From Limnofasciculus baicalensis BBK-W-15 (GTDB lineage Bacteria > Cyanobacteriota > Cyanobacteriia > Cyanobacteriales > Coleofasciculaceae), in the NCBI RefSeq assembly GCF_024178385.1, contig NZ_JAMZMM010000018.1, positions 1 to 34,638 on the forward strand: 34,638 nucleotides of DNA. Direction: 5' to 3'. Below are positions 23,252 through 31,692 of this stretch, in pieces (the first letter of the stretch is position 1; each line of letters begins with the position of its first letter). The position numbers and the translations under genes were made by a program. The notes below the pieces were generated by a model. That model was not told where the DNA came from. It made no database searches and worked only from the letters and a program-made list of their open reading frames with translations.

Positions 23252-24775
23252 ATGCAGACTATCGAAAAGACAGAACCGAAACTTCTTGACCTTAAAAACC
23301 GCCTTGCCGAAATTAACGATATCGAAGCGGCTGCTTCCCTTTTATATTGGGATCAGGCCACCTATATGCCTCCTGGTGGTGCAGTAGCTCGGGGAAGGCA
23401 GTTAGCAACTTTGCAGCAAATTTCTCACACCAAGTTTACTGAGGCAGCCCTTGGCGATCTCATAGAAGATTTAAGTCTTCTAGAGCTGAGTCTACCTTAC
23501 CATTCTGAGGAAGCTAGTTTAATCCGGATTGCTCGCAGAAAATATAAACAAGCGGTGCGAATACCTGCATCGTTTATGGCAGAATTTTCTAGGCATCGGA
23601 CAGATGCTTATGAAGCGTGGACAAGAGCGAGACCTGAAAATAATTTTGCTTTAGTGCGACCTTATCTAGAAAAAACTTTAGATTTAAGTCGCCAGTTGGC
23701 TAACTTTTCCCCCGATTACGAGCATATTGCAGATCCGCTCATTGACTTTGCCGACTATGGGATGAAGGCATCGTTTTTGCGATCGCTATTTGCTCAGTTG
23801 CGTGATGAGCTTGTACCAATTGTGGAGGCGATTACTTCCCAACCGGCTCCTGATGACAGTTGTCTAACTCAATTTTATCCGGAAGCCGAACAGCTCAATT
23901 TTACACTCAAAGTTATCGATCAGCTAGGGTATGACTTCAAACGGGGTCGTCAAGATCAAACTCACCACCCCTTTATGATTAACTTCTCTACCGGAGATGT
24001 CCGGATTACTACCCGCGTCTATCAGGAAGATCTCAGTCAAGCGCTCTTTAGTAGTATCCATGAAATGGGTCATGCACTTTACGAACAAGGGATTAACCCA
24101 GAGTTTGAAGGTACGCCTTTATCAGGTGGTACTTCTGCAGGTGTTCACGAGAGTCAATCCCGACTCTGGGAAAACTTAGTGGGGCGGAGTTTGGGGTTTT
24201 GGCAATTTTTCTATCCTCAGTTACAAGCTTTTTTCCCGCCGCAGTTAGGTAATGTCTCTGTAGATACTTTTTACCGAGCTATTAACAAAGTTAAGCGATC
24301 GCTGATTCGTACTGATGCAGACGAGATCACTTACAATCTCCACGTTATGATTCGCTTTGATTTGGAACTCCAAATGCTAGATGGTAGTTTAGCAGTGCGG
24401 GATCTCCCTGAAGCTTGGAGAGAACGCTATCGCTCTGATTTTGGCATTATCCCAGAAACTGATACTGATGGTGTATTGCAAGACGTTCATTGGTACTCTG
24501 GTCAAATTGGCGGGATGTTTCAGTGCTATACCCTTGGGAATTTGATGAGTGCCCAATTTTTCGCTGCTGCTTTAGCAGAGCGTGGGGAAATATTAGCTAA
24601 AATTAAGCAAGGAGAATTTCTGACTTTGCATAATTGGTTGAAGGATAAAATTTACCAACATGGTTCCAAGTACACAGCAGCGGAATTAATCCATAATGTT
24701 ACAGGTGCTCCTTTACATATCGAACCATTCATCCGTTATATACGACACAAGTATGGGCAGCTTTACAGTTTGTAA
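23252..24775 (+). CDS. M32-family metallocarboxypeptidase (thermostable carboxypeptidase 1-like)
   Basis: This cytosolic zinc exopeptidase of 507 residues removes C-terminal amino acids from peptides. The zinc motif HEMGH is at 270-274 (from the chosen start), inside IHEMGHALYEQG. The third ligand region HESQSRLWEN follows about 30 residues later, and family blocks LYWDQATYMPP, TADEIT-like RTDADEITYNLH and QDVHW are all present. It ends with PFIRYIRHKYG, as relatives do. The ATG at 23234 would add six residues (MLRSQT); I chose 23252 because family members tend to start close to MQT. Neither start has a Shine-Dalgarno. It is preceded by a strong hairpin region. Confidence 0.9.
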   Translation: MQTIEKTEPKLLDLKNRLAEINDIEAAASLLYWDQATYMPPGGAVARGRQLATLQQISHTKFTEAALGDLIEDLSLLELSLPYHSEEASLIRIARRKYKQAVRIPASFMAEFSRHRTDAYEAWTRARPENNFALVRPYLEKTLDLSRQLANFSPDYEHIADPLIDFADYGMKASFLRSLFAQLRDELVPIVEAITSQPAPDDSCLTQFYPEAEQLNFTLKVIDQLGYDFKRGRQDQTHHPFMINFSTGDVRITTRVYQEDLSQALFSSIHEMGHALYEQGINPEFEGTPLSGGTSAGVHESQSRLWENLVGRSLGFWQFFYPQLQAFFPPQLGNVSVDTFYRAINKVKRSLIRTDADEITYNLHVMIRFDLELQMLDGSLAVRDLPEAWRERYRSDFGIIPETDTDGVLQDVHWYSGQIGGMFQCYTLGNLMSAQFFAAALAERGEILAKIKQGEFLTLHNWLKDKIYQHGSKYTAAELIHNVTGAPLHIEPFIRYIRHKYGQLYSL

Positions 24776-24972
24776 AGGTTGTGTTTTTTAGTCTGTTGAG
24801 TTGGTATGCCCGCACAGATTAGCTTATGTCGTAGTAGTTAGGAGATAGAATATTTCCTTTTGGTAGGCTCCGGCAAATCCCCTAAAGATTTCTAATCAAG
24901 AATAGTTATTAATCATTGGTTATTCGTCTTTATTAACAACGAATGACCGATGGCTGGTAACTATAGCGATCG

Positions 24973-25091
24973 TACCAAATCTGGCTTCAATACCCCCTCG
25001 ATCTTTTAGTCTGCGCACCATCCAGACTTCGTTTGTACAGTAGGGGTTTCAACTGTCGAAGGATAAAGGGGGTGGATAACCCGGATTTATA
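24973..25091. repeat. MITE-like element related to the one at 5016-5175
   Basis: The left end TACCAAATCTGG and right end CCGGATTTATA are imperfect inverted repeats, and each leads into an ACCCCC block. Both terminal motifs recall those at 5016-5175. It lies in the gene-free stretch 24776-25172, which otherwise shows no recognisable gene. Confidence 0.4.
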
Positions 25092-25171
25092 GCAAAGCGA
25101 AAGTCAAAAGTTAGGCTTATGCTTATCAGATAATTGGCTTATCTGGGTGTCTCAGTTTTTCAATTGCTATA
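25088..25171. repeat. TATAGCAA / TTGCTATA bounded stretch
   Basis: This 84-bp stretch has the same 8-bp inverted ends as 5633-5754 and contains a TTAT-rich centre. It ends one base before the Uma2 gene stop on the minus strand, so it could also provide that gene's 3' end. Confidence 0.3.
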
Positions 25172-25172
25172 T

Positions 25173-25898
25173 TTAAGAATTACCCGCATCAATTCCAAGC
25201 ACAATTAGTTGTTTTGCTAATAATTCTGCTCGTTTCTGTTCTCGTTCTTCGTGAGTCAAAATCCATTTTAGAGAACCATCATACCAACGCAACCATCGTC
25301 GATTGATGCCCTGATAAGTACCTTGCCATAATCCTAAACCCAACTGAACTCCGTTCATCCAGATCCGGGGATCGCTCAATTTTAAATCTTTGTAGCGATT
25401 ATCAACTAACTGACGTACTCTTAAATGGTTAGTTTTACTGTCAAACAGAATATAATAGGGGATACGCAAAATCTGTTCATATACTTCCCACTTACTCAGT
25501 GAGGGATTTTCCCTTGGCAACTTTGGCTCTAAATCTTTTATTTCCGTATCAGAATAACGGAGATCGACTACTACAAAAGGATTGATTTCTTCTTGCCATA
25601 CCCGATAGCTTGTTTTTAAATCCCGTTGTTCGTAACATGGATCGACACCCACTAGAGCAAACCAGTCAGAACGCTTGTATTTACTTGTCTGTTGCGGATC
25701 GTAGTACAGCTTTACATCCCTAGCGACTAAGATTTGTTGCACGAGGTAGTTGGGAGGCCGAAAAGTGTCTCCTAGTAACTGAGGTTGTAAGAGCTGATAT
25801 TTATCAGCCAATTCTAATCTCTGAGAGTTTACCCTAGGAAGATCGTACATTTTTGTTAAGACTTCTTTGGGGTCAGAAGGTGGGGTGGTTGGATACAT
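25173..25898 (-). CDS. Uma2-family (DUF820) putative endonuclease-fold protein
   Basis: The 241-residue protein fits the Uma2 family, which is greatly expanded in cyanobacteria and has a restriction-endonuclease-like fold. RPPNYLVQQILVARDVKLYYDP, then WFALVGVDP with the Asp-rich strand, NPFVVVDLRY and the WEVYEQILRIPYYILFD block are family features. The usual catalytic Asp and Glu-x-Lys are partly altered here (VVVDLR in place of VVEV), so activity is uncertain. The C-terminal residues (THEEREQKRAELLAKQL) form a charged helix common to the family. The cellular role of Uma2 proteins is unknown. It is divergent from the glycosyltransferase gene. Confidence 0.8.
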   Translation of the reverse strand: MYPTTPPSDPKEVLTKMYDLPRVNSQRLELADKYQLLQPQLLGDTFRPPNYLVQQILVARDVKLYYDPQQTSKYKRSDWFALVGVDPCYEQRDLKTSYRVWQEEINPFVVVDLRYSDTEIKDLEPKLPRENPSLSKWEVYEQILRIPYYILFDSKTNHLRVRQLVDNRYKDLKLSDPRIWMNGVQLGLGLWQGTYQGINRRWLRWYDGSLKWILTHEEREQKRAELLAKQLIVLGIDAGNS

Positions 25899-26019
25899 AA
25901 TGCTGCCCTGAATAATCCTACTGTTACTTTAATATTATCTAGATTGGCTGAATTGGGGTAAAAAGAGGGGAGGAGAAAAGTCAAAAGTCACTCAAAAGTC
26001 AAAAACATGGAACCTTTAA

Positions 26020-26054
26020 CAGGGAACAAGCAAAAAAATTTTGCTTGTTTCCTG
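26020..26054. repeat. 16-bp hairpin in the Uma2/glycosyltransferase spacer
   Basis: CAGGGAACAAGCAAAA pairs fully with TTTTGCTTGTTTCCTG (one G·U) around AAA. The spacer is divergent, so it is not an expected terminator; it is preceded by AAAAGTC repeats (about 25977-26002). Confidence 0.7.
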
Positions 26055-26070
26055 CCCTCCTACTCACCAC

Positions 26071-26138
26071 TCCCGACACGGCATCCGCTGTTGGACTCCC
26101 CACCTCCCGATACGGCATCCGCTGTGGGACTCCCCACC
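26071..26138. repeat. 34-nt tandem duplication upstream of the glycosyltransferase
   Basis: Two adjacent 34-nt copies, 26071-26104 and 26105-26138, differ at two positions. Each contains CGGCATCCGCTGT and GGACTCCCCACC. It ends 24 bases before the start codon, so it overlaps the likely 5' untranslated region. Confidence 0.9.
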
Positions 26139-26162
26139 CCCCATTACCCATTTTTAAGCTAA

Positions 26163-27398
26163 ATGAAACTTAGTCTCTGTACAATTGTCAAAAATGAGGA
26201 AAAATCTCTACCGCGAGTTTTAGATAGTGTCAAAACTCTAGTGGATGAAATGGTAATTATTGATACAGGTTCCACGGATCGCACAGTTGAAATTGCCAAA
26301 GACTATGGTGCAAGAGTTTATTATTTCAATTGGTGCAATGATTTTTCCGTAGCTCGCAACTATGGGCTGCAATACGTGAAGGGAAATTGGGTGCTGGTGC
26401 TGGATGCAGACGAGGTTCTGACACCGGAGATTGTACCAGAAATTAAACGAGTAATTGAGTGCGATGCCGTGGGCGGGCGAAGCCATCGCAACGCCCTGTT
26501 GGAAGGATCGCGGTATTTGGTGGTAAACCTGATCCGGCGAGAAGTGGGCGCATCTCAATCTCCCTATTCTCTGGTATCCCGTTTATTCCGCCGTCATCGA
26601 GAGATTCGCTTTTCTCGTCCGTATCATGCCATGGTAGATGATAGCGTACAATCCCTATTACAGCGAGAACCCCATTGGCAAGTGATTTCTCTGCCAAATG
26701 TAGCCATCAATCACTATGGCTATAAACCAGAAGCAATCGCCGCGCTGGATAAATATAATAGGGCGCAAATTGCGATGGAGGGATTTCTGGCAAATCATCC
26801 CAATGATGGGTATGTTTGTAGTAAATTAGGCGCTCTTTATATTGCGATTGGTGAGGTTAGTCAAGGTATCGAACTCTTAGAGAGAGGTTTAACCGATCCT
26901 CATGTCGAGGGTTCTGTGTTATTTGAACTACACTACCATCTGGGCAATGCTTGTACTAGAGAAAATAATTTTAACTCTGCTGCGGAGCATTATCAAGCGG
27001 CGATTCAGCAACCAATTTTACCCCATCTTAAACTTGGTGCTTATAATAACTTAGGAGGTTTGTTATTGCGGGTGGGTGATTTGGTGACGGCTAAAATGGC
27101 ATATCAAATGGCATTAGAGATCGATCCCAGTTTTGCTGTAGGGCATAATAATTTGGGCATGACTTTAAAAGCGATGGGACAGTTAACGGACGCGATCGCA
27201 TCCTACCAACAGGCGATTAAGCTTAATCCCGACTATGCCGATGCTTATCAAAATTTGGGTGTGGTTTTGCTTAAAATTGGTAAAATACCAGAAAGTTTAT
27301 CCGCATTTACGCAAGCAATCGCTCTTCACTCCGTCCATAATCAGGCGGAAGCGCAGCGGCTGGATCAAGGATTGAAAGATATGGGGTTTCTGGTTTAA
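26163..27398 (+). CDS. Family 2 glycosyltransferase fused to TPRs
   Basis: The first 230 residues are a GT-A glycosyltransferase of family 2: MKLSLCTIVKNEEKSLPRVL, the DTGSTD strand near 34-39, and DADE at 81-84 as the metal/nucleotide-sugar motif. About five TPR units follow from 245 to 395 (for example AYNNLGGLLLRVGD and GHNNLGMTLKAMGQ). Such proteins are common in cyanobacteria; donor and acceptor are unknown. Residues about 100-117 (CDAVGGRSHRNALLEGSR) look out of place between the helix after DADE and the strand YLVVNLIRREVGA. They are encoded by a GCGATGCC...CATCGC palindromic repeat at 26461-26489 and its surroundings. The frame is kept, so the gene probably still works. Confidence 0.85.
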   Translation: MKLSLCTIVKNEEKSLPRVLDSVKTLVDEMVIIDTGSTDRTVEIAKDYGARVYYFNWCNDFSVARNYGLQYVKGNWVLVLDADEVLTPEIVPEIKRVIECDAVGGRSHRNALLEGSRYLVVNLIRREVGASQSPYSLVSRLFRRHREIRFSRPYHAMVDDSVQSLLQREPHWQVISLPNVAINHYGYKPEAIAALDKYNRAQIAMEGFLANHPNDGYVCSKLGALYIAIGEVSQGIELLERGLTDPHVEGSVLFELHYHLGNACTRENNFNSAAEHYQAAIQQPILPHLKLGAYNNLGGLLLRVGDLVTAKMAYQMALEIDPSFAVGHNNLGMTLKAMGQLTDAIASYQQAIKLNPDYADAYQNLGVVLLKIGKIPESLSAFTQAIALHSVHNQAEAQRLDQGLKDMGFLV

Positions 27399-27403
27399 AC
27401 TTT

Positions 27404-27459
27404 GGTTATTGGTTATTGGTTATTGGTTATTGGTTATTGGTTATTGGTTATTGGTTATT
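27404..27459. repeat. Eight perfect GGTTATT heptads
   Basis: Eight exact tandem copies begin six bases after the glycosyltransferase stop. AACCAATAAC at about 27472-27481 is complementary to the unit, so the array end can fold into a hairpin with a TTTTTC-containing loop. Confidence 0.95.
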
Positions 27460-27551
27460 TTTCAAGAAAACAACCAATAACAAGTTGGTATTTGCTTGTC
27501 CTCAATTTATGGCAAAAAAGATATAATCAATTAACCAAAAACAAAAAATAA

Positions 27552-30500
27552 ATGAACAGTAATCCTGCCAAAATATTGATCGTTGACGACCACCCAAATA
27601 ATCTCAGATTCTTATCAAAAATACTAAATGACAGAGGCTATAAAACCCAACGAGCGATTTGTGGACAACTGGCATTAAATGCAGTGAAAGAATCACCTCC
27701 CGATTTGATCGTGCTTGACATTATGATGCCTAATATGAATGGCTATGAAGTATGTAATAGGCTAAAATCTAACTCAAATACTCGCGACATACCCATAATT
27801 TTTCTGAGTGCATTAAATCAAACTATTGACAAAGTAAAAGCATTTGAAATTGGAGGAATTGACTATATAACAAAACCGTTTCAGGTAGAGGAAATTTTAG
27901 CGAGAATCGAGAATCAATTGACAATTCAAAATCTATCTAGGCAACTACAAGCACAAAACGATCAGTTGCAACAGGAAGTTGACGTTCGCAAGCAAGCCGA
28001 GATTCAACTGAAAAATAAATCTCAAATTCTAGCCCAGTTTAGCGCTAATCTCAAAAAGCTCCATCATTTAAATACGAAGAGTCACAATAATATCGAAGAT
28101 ATTTTTGCAGATTATCTCCAGACAGGATGCGATATTTTAGGTTTTTCCACGGGTATTATCAGTCAAATTGAGAATCAAGATTATAAGATAATCGCAGTTA
28201 GATCCAATATACAAACATTTAAAATAAACGAATCATTTAACTTGAGTGATACCTATTGTAGTCCGATAATCAAACTTAAAAAGACGATCGCTTATGCTCA
28301 CATTGGTAAGATTAAAGAGATAAAATCATCTCCGATTTGTCAGGATTTAAAGCTAGAGTCATACCTGGGGTCTCCTATATTTGTTGATGGAAAGATTTAC
28401 GGAACTATCAATTTCTTATCTCTCCAGATTAGACATCAAAAATTCAACAATCGAGAGAAAGAACTAATTGAATTGATGGCAGAAAGTTTGGGGAGAGTGA
28501 TTAGTAAAAATCAAGAGCAAATGAAGCGCCAACAAGCAGAAGAACGCTTGCGGTTACTGGAGAGAGCGATCGCAGTAGCAAACAACGGTATTATAATTAC
28601 CGACGCTCAGGCAGCGGATCGTCCAGTTGTTTATGTAAATTCAGGATTTGAAAGGATCACAGGTTATACCCGCGAGGAATTAATTGGTAAAAATACTCGC
28701 TTCTTACAAAGACAAGATACTAAGCAACCTGTTATTAATAAATTACGCCGTACTATTGCCGAAGGTGGAGAAGGTCAATTTATTTTGCGAAACTATCGGA
28801 AAGATGGCAGCCTTTTCTGGAATGAATTATCTATTACACCTGTTCGAGATGTCATGGGTAAATTAACTCATTATATTGGGGTGCAAACTGATATTACTCA
28901 ACGGAAGTTAGCAGAAGAAGCTCTTAAGAAAAGTGAAGAACGCTGGCAGTTAGTTTTGGAAGGTAATAATGATGGAATTTTCGACTGGAATATAAAAACT
29001 AATGAAGCATTCATTTCTGCAAGGTTGCAGCAAATGCTAGGTTATGCAGATCGCGAAATCAATCTTCATTTTCATCAATGGCAATCAAATGTTCACCCAG
29101 AAGATCTCGATCGGGTGATTAAAAATTTGCGCACTCACCTAAATAAAAAGTCAAAACTCTATATAGATGAATATCGCCTCCGCTGTAAAAATGGAACTTA
29201 CAAATGGGTTTTGGTGCGGGGACAAACCCTTTATGAGGAGGGAAAAGCCCAGCGAATGGTTGGTTCGCTTCAAGATATTACCCTCCGTAAGCAAGCTGAA
29301 GAACGAATCCGGACAAGCGAACAAAAATTATCTTTTTTGCTCCAAAATGCACCGTTAGCTATTATAGAATGGAATAATAATGGAGAAGTGATGGCGTGGA
29401 ATCAAGCGGCTGAATCTATTTTTGGCTATAGTGCAACAGAAATTATTGGCTCTCAGGGATTTTCACTAATTGTTCCGGAAAATAATAAAGTAGAGATTTA
29501 CCAAACATGGCAGACATTACTCACTCAGCAGGGTGGATATCATAACATCATTGAGAATCTAACTAAAGGGGGAAAAAATATTATTTGCGAATGGTATAAT
29601 GCACCTTTACTAGATCGACATGGTTCTGCATTCGGATGCGCTTCAATTGCAGTGGATATTACCGAACGCAAGCACAGTGAATGGTTAGATAAAGTTCAGA
29701 AAACAGTTCTGGAAATGGTAACTAAGGGTAGATCGTTACATGATGTTTTGCTGGAAATGACCCATCAAGTCGATTGTTTAACACCTCAAATGTATTCTTC
29801 AATTCTCCTGATGCAAGATGATGGACAGCATTTACGCCCGTTTGTCAGTCCGCAGATTCCCTCCGCTTTTGTAGAAGCAATAGATCCATTGTTAATCGGT
29901 CCGATGGTTGGATGTTGTGGTACAACAGCTTATTTTGGCAAACGAACAATTGTTGAAGATATTGCTAATAGTCCATTGTGGTTAGAATTGAGAGATCTTG
30001 CCTTATCCTACAAATTGAGAGCTTGTTGGTCAGAGCCAATTCTATCGGATAAGGGTAAGGTTTTAGGGACATTTGCTCTATATTTTACCGAAGTTAGATC
30101 GCCTGAACCTAGAGAATTAGAAGTTATTGAATCTCTAGCCAGACTTGCATCCCTTGTCATTCAAAGAAAACAAGCGGAGGAAGCGCTAGAACAAGCTAAA
30201 GAAGTAGCAGAAATGGCGAATCGTTCCAAAAGTGACTTTTTAGCTTCTATGAGTCATGAATTGCGAACTCCACTTAATGCAATTCTGGGCTTTAGTCAGA
30301 TTCTCGCTTATGACGAGTCTTTAAGTTTAGAACAACGGAAACATTTGGGAATTATTAATCGCAGTGGCGAGCATTTATTGGAGTTGATTAATGATGTTTT
30401 ATCTATGTCTAAAATTGAAGCTGGTAGAATTGGGTTAAATGAAACATGCTTCGATTTACATTGGCTGCTCGACTCCTTAGAAGAAATGCTCAGACTTAAA

Positions 30501-31658
30501 GCTAATTCTAAAGGATTACAACTTATTTTCGAGAGAGATTTTGCTATTCCTCAATATATATGTACTGATGAAAGTAAATTACGTCAAGTACTGATTAATT
30601 TACTTGGTAATGCGATTAAATTTACTCAAAAAGGTCACGTAATCCTCCGTGCGGGAGCGGATAATAGGAAAGAAAAAATAACAAAAAACAACCAACAAAT
30701 AACCAATAACAAGCAACAAAGAACTATCACATTTGAAGTCGAAGATACTGGTTCTGGGATTGCCCAGAACGAATTAAATAAGTTATTCAATCCCTTCGTA
30801 CAAACTAACACAGGTCATCAGTCCATGGAAGGAACTGGTTTAGGTTTGGCTATTAGTCGCCAATTTGTGCTATTAATGGGTGGAGATATTACTGTTGAAA
30901 GTATATTGGATCGGGGATCAATTTTTAGATTTAATATTTTGGTTGACTTGGCAAAAGCGGAGGATATTGAAACAAAAGTCTCCCAAGAGCGCGTTATTGG
31001 TTTAGAAGCAAATCAACCCAAATATCGCATTCTTATTGTTGAAGATATTCTGGAAAATCGTCAACTCCTGCTTAAGATGCTCTCTCATTTAGATTTTGAA
31101 ATATGTGAAGCGGTGAATGGAGAAGAAGCTGTGAGCCTGTCGGAAAGTTGGCAACCTCATTTAATTTTGATGGATATTTGTATGCCCGTTATGGATGGAT
31201 ATGAAGCTACTAAACAGATTAAGCAATTCCCCAATAGCCGCAATACAGCAATTATTGCTCTAACTGCTAGCGCATTTGAGGAGCAACGCCAAGCTATTTT
31301 AGATGCTGGTTGTGATGACTTTATTAGAAAACCATTTCGGGAGGAAATCCTTCTTAAAAAAATTTCTCATTACTTGGGGGTTCGTTATGTCTATAAGAAT
31401 GAAAATCAAGCCAATTTAATCCCAAAATCTCTAGAGTCATTAAGGTTAACTAAAAAGGATTTTAGTGGTATGTCAGATAGTTGGATAAAAGAACTTTATC
31501 AGGCAGCAATTGCTATGGACGATCAGTTAGCGAGCGAGTTAATTAGGCAAATTCCAGAGCGTGAGATAGCTCTGGCTAAAATCTTAACTAATTTGATTGA
31601 TAACTTTCGTCTAGATGTCATTGTTGATTGCATCGATGTCAACTCAGTTCACGAGTAA
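27552..31658 (+). CDS. Hybrid sensor histidine kinase, REC-GAF-PAS-PAS-PAS-GAF-HisKA-HATPase-REC
   Basis: A soluble 1368-residue kinase with no membrane segment. It has an N-terminal receiver with D56 (LDIMMP), a coiled linker, a GAF domain (about 180-320), three PAS domains (about 335-460, 465-580, 590-715) and a second GAF (about 725-875). HisKA carries H902 in SHELRTPLNA, the ATPase has N-box NLLGNAIKF, DTGSGI and GTGLGLAI, and a C-terminal receiver has D1208 (MDICMP). The first PAS carries GKNTRFLQ at 379-386, a LOV-domain motif with Thr382 where photoactive LOV domains have Cys. Between the N-box and DTGSGI, residues about 1036-1054 are Asn/Gln/Lys-rich and encoded by heptad-like A-rich repeats. 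The C-terminal 80 residues are helical. No DNA-binding domain is present. It likely works with the kinase gene downstream. Confidence 0.92.
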   Translation: MNSNPAKILIVDDHPNNLRFLSKILNDRGYKTQRAICGQLALNAVKESPPDLIVLDIMMPNMNGYEVCNRLKSNSNTRDIPIIFLSALNQTIDKVKAFEIGGIDYITKPFQVEEILARIENQLTIQNLSRQLQAQNDQLQQEVDVRKQAEIQLKNKSQILAQFSANLKKLHHLNTKSHNNIEDIFADYLQTGCDILGFSTGIISQIENQDYKIIAVRSNIQTFKINESFNLSDTYCSPIIKLKKTIAYAHIGKIKEIKSSPICQDLKLESYLGSPIFVDGKIYGTINFLSLQIRHQKFNNREKELIELMAESLGRVISKNQEQMKRQQAEERLRLLERAIAVANNGIIITDAQAADRPVVYVNSGFERITGYTREELIGKNTRFLQRQDTKQPVINKLRRTIAEGGEGQFILRNYRKDGSLFWNELSITPVRDVMGKLTHYIGVQTDITQRKLAEEALKKSEERWQLVLEGNNDGIFDWNIKTNEAFISARLQQMLGYADREINLHFHQWQSNVHPEDLDRVIKNLRTHLNKKSKLYIDEYRLRCKNGTYKWVLVRGQTLYEEGKAQRMVGSLQDITLRKQAEERIRTSEQKLSFLLQNAPLAIIEWNNNGEVMAWNQAAESIFGYSATEIIGSQGFSLIVPENNKVEIYQTWQTLLTQQGGYHNIIENLTKGGKNIICEWYNAPLLDRHGSAFGCASIAVDITERKHSEWLDKVQKTVLEMVTKGRSLHDVLLEMTHQVDCLTPQMYSSILLMQDDGQHLRPFVSPQIPSAFVEAIDPLLIGPMVGCCGTTAYFGKRTIVEDIANSPLWLELRDLALSYKLRACWSEPILSDKGKVLGTFALYFTEVRSPEPRELEVIESLARLASLVIQRKQAEEALEQAKEVAEMANRSKSDFLASMSHELRTPLNAILGFSQILAYDESLSLEQRKHLGIINRSGEHLLELINDVLSMSKIEAGRIGLNETCFDLHWLLDSLEEMLRLKANSKGLQLIFERDFAIPQYICTDESKLRQVLINLLGNAIKFTQKGHVILRAGADNRKEKITKNNQQITNNKQQRTITFEVEDTGSGIAQNELNKLFNPFVQTNTGHQSMEGTGLGLAISRQFVLLMGGDITVESILDRGSIFRFNILVDLAKAEDIETKVSQERVIGLEANQPKYRILIVEDILENRQLLLKMLSHLDFEICEAVNGEEAVSLSESWQPHLILMDICMPVMDGYEATKQIKQFPNSRNTAIIALTASAFEEQRQAILDAGCDDFIRKPFREEILLKKISHYLGVRYVYKNENQANLIPKSLESLRLTKKDFSGMSDSWIKELYQAAIAMDDQLASELIRQIPEREIALAKILTNLIDNFRLDVIVDCIDVNSVHE

Positions 31659-31692
31659 CAAATCATAGAGTATAGATTAACATTTCATTCTC

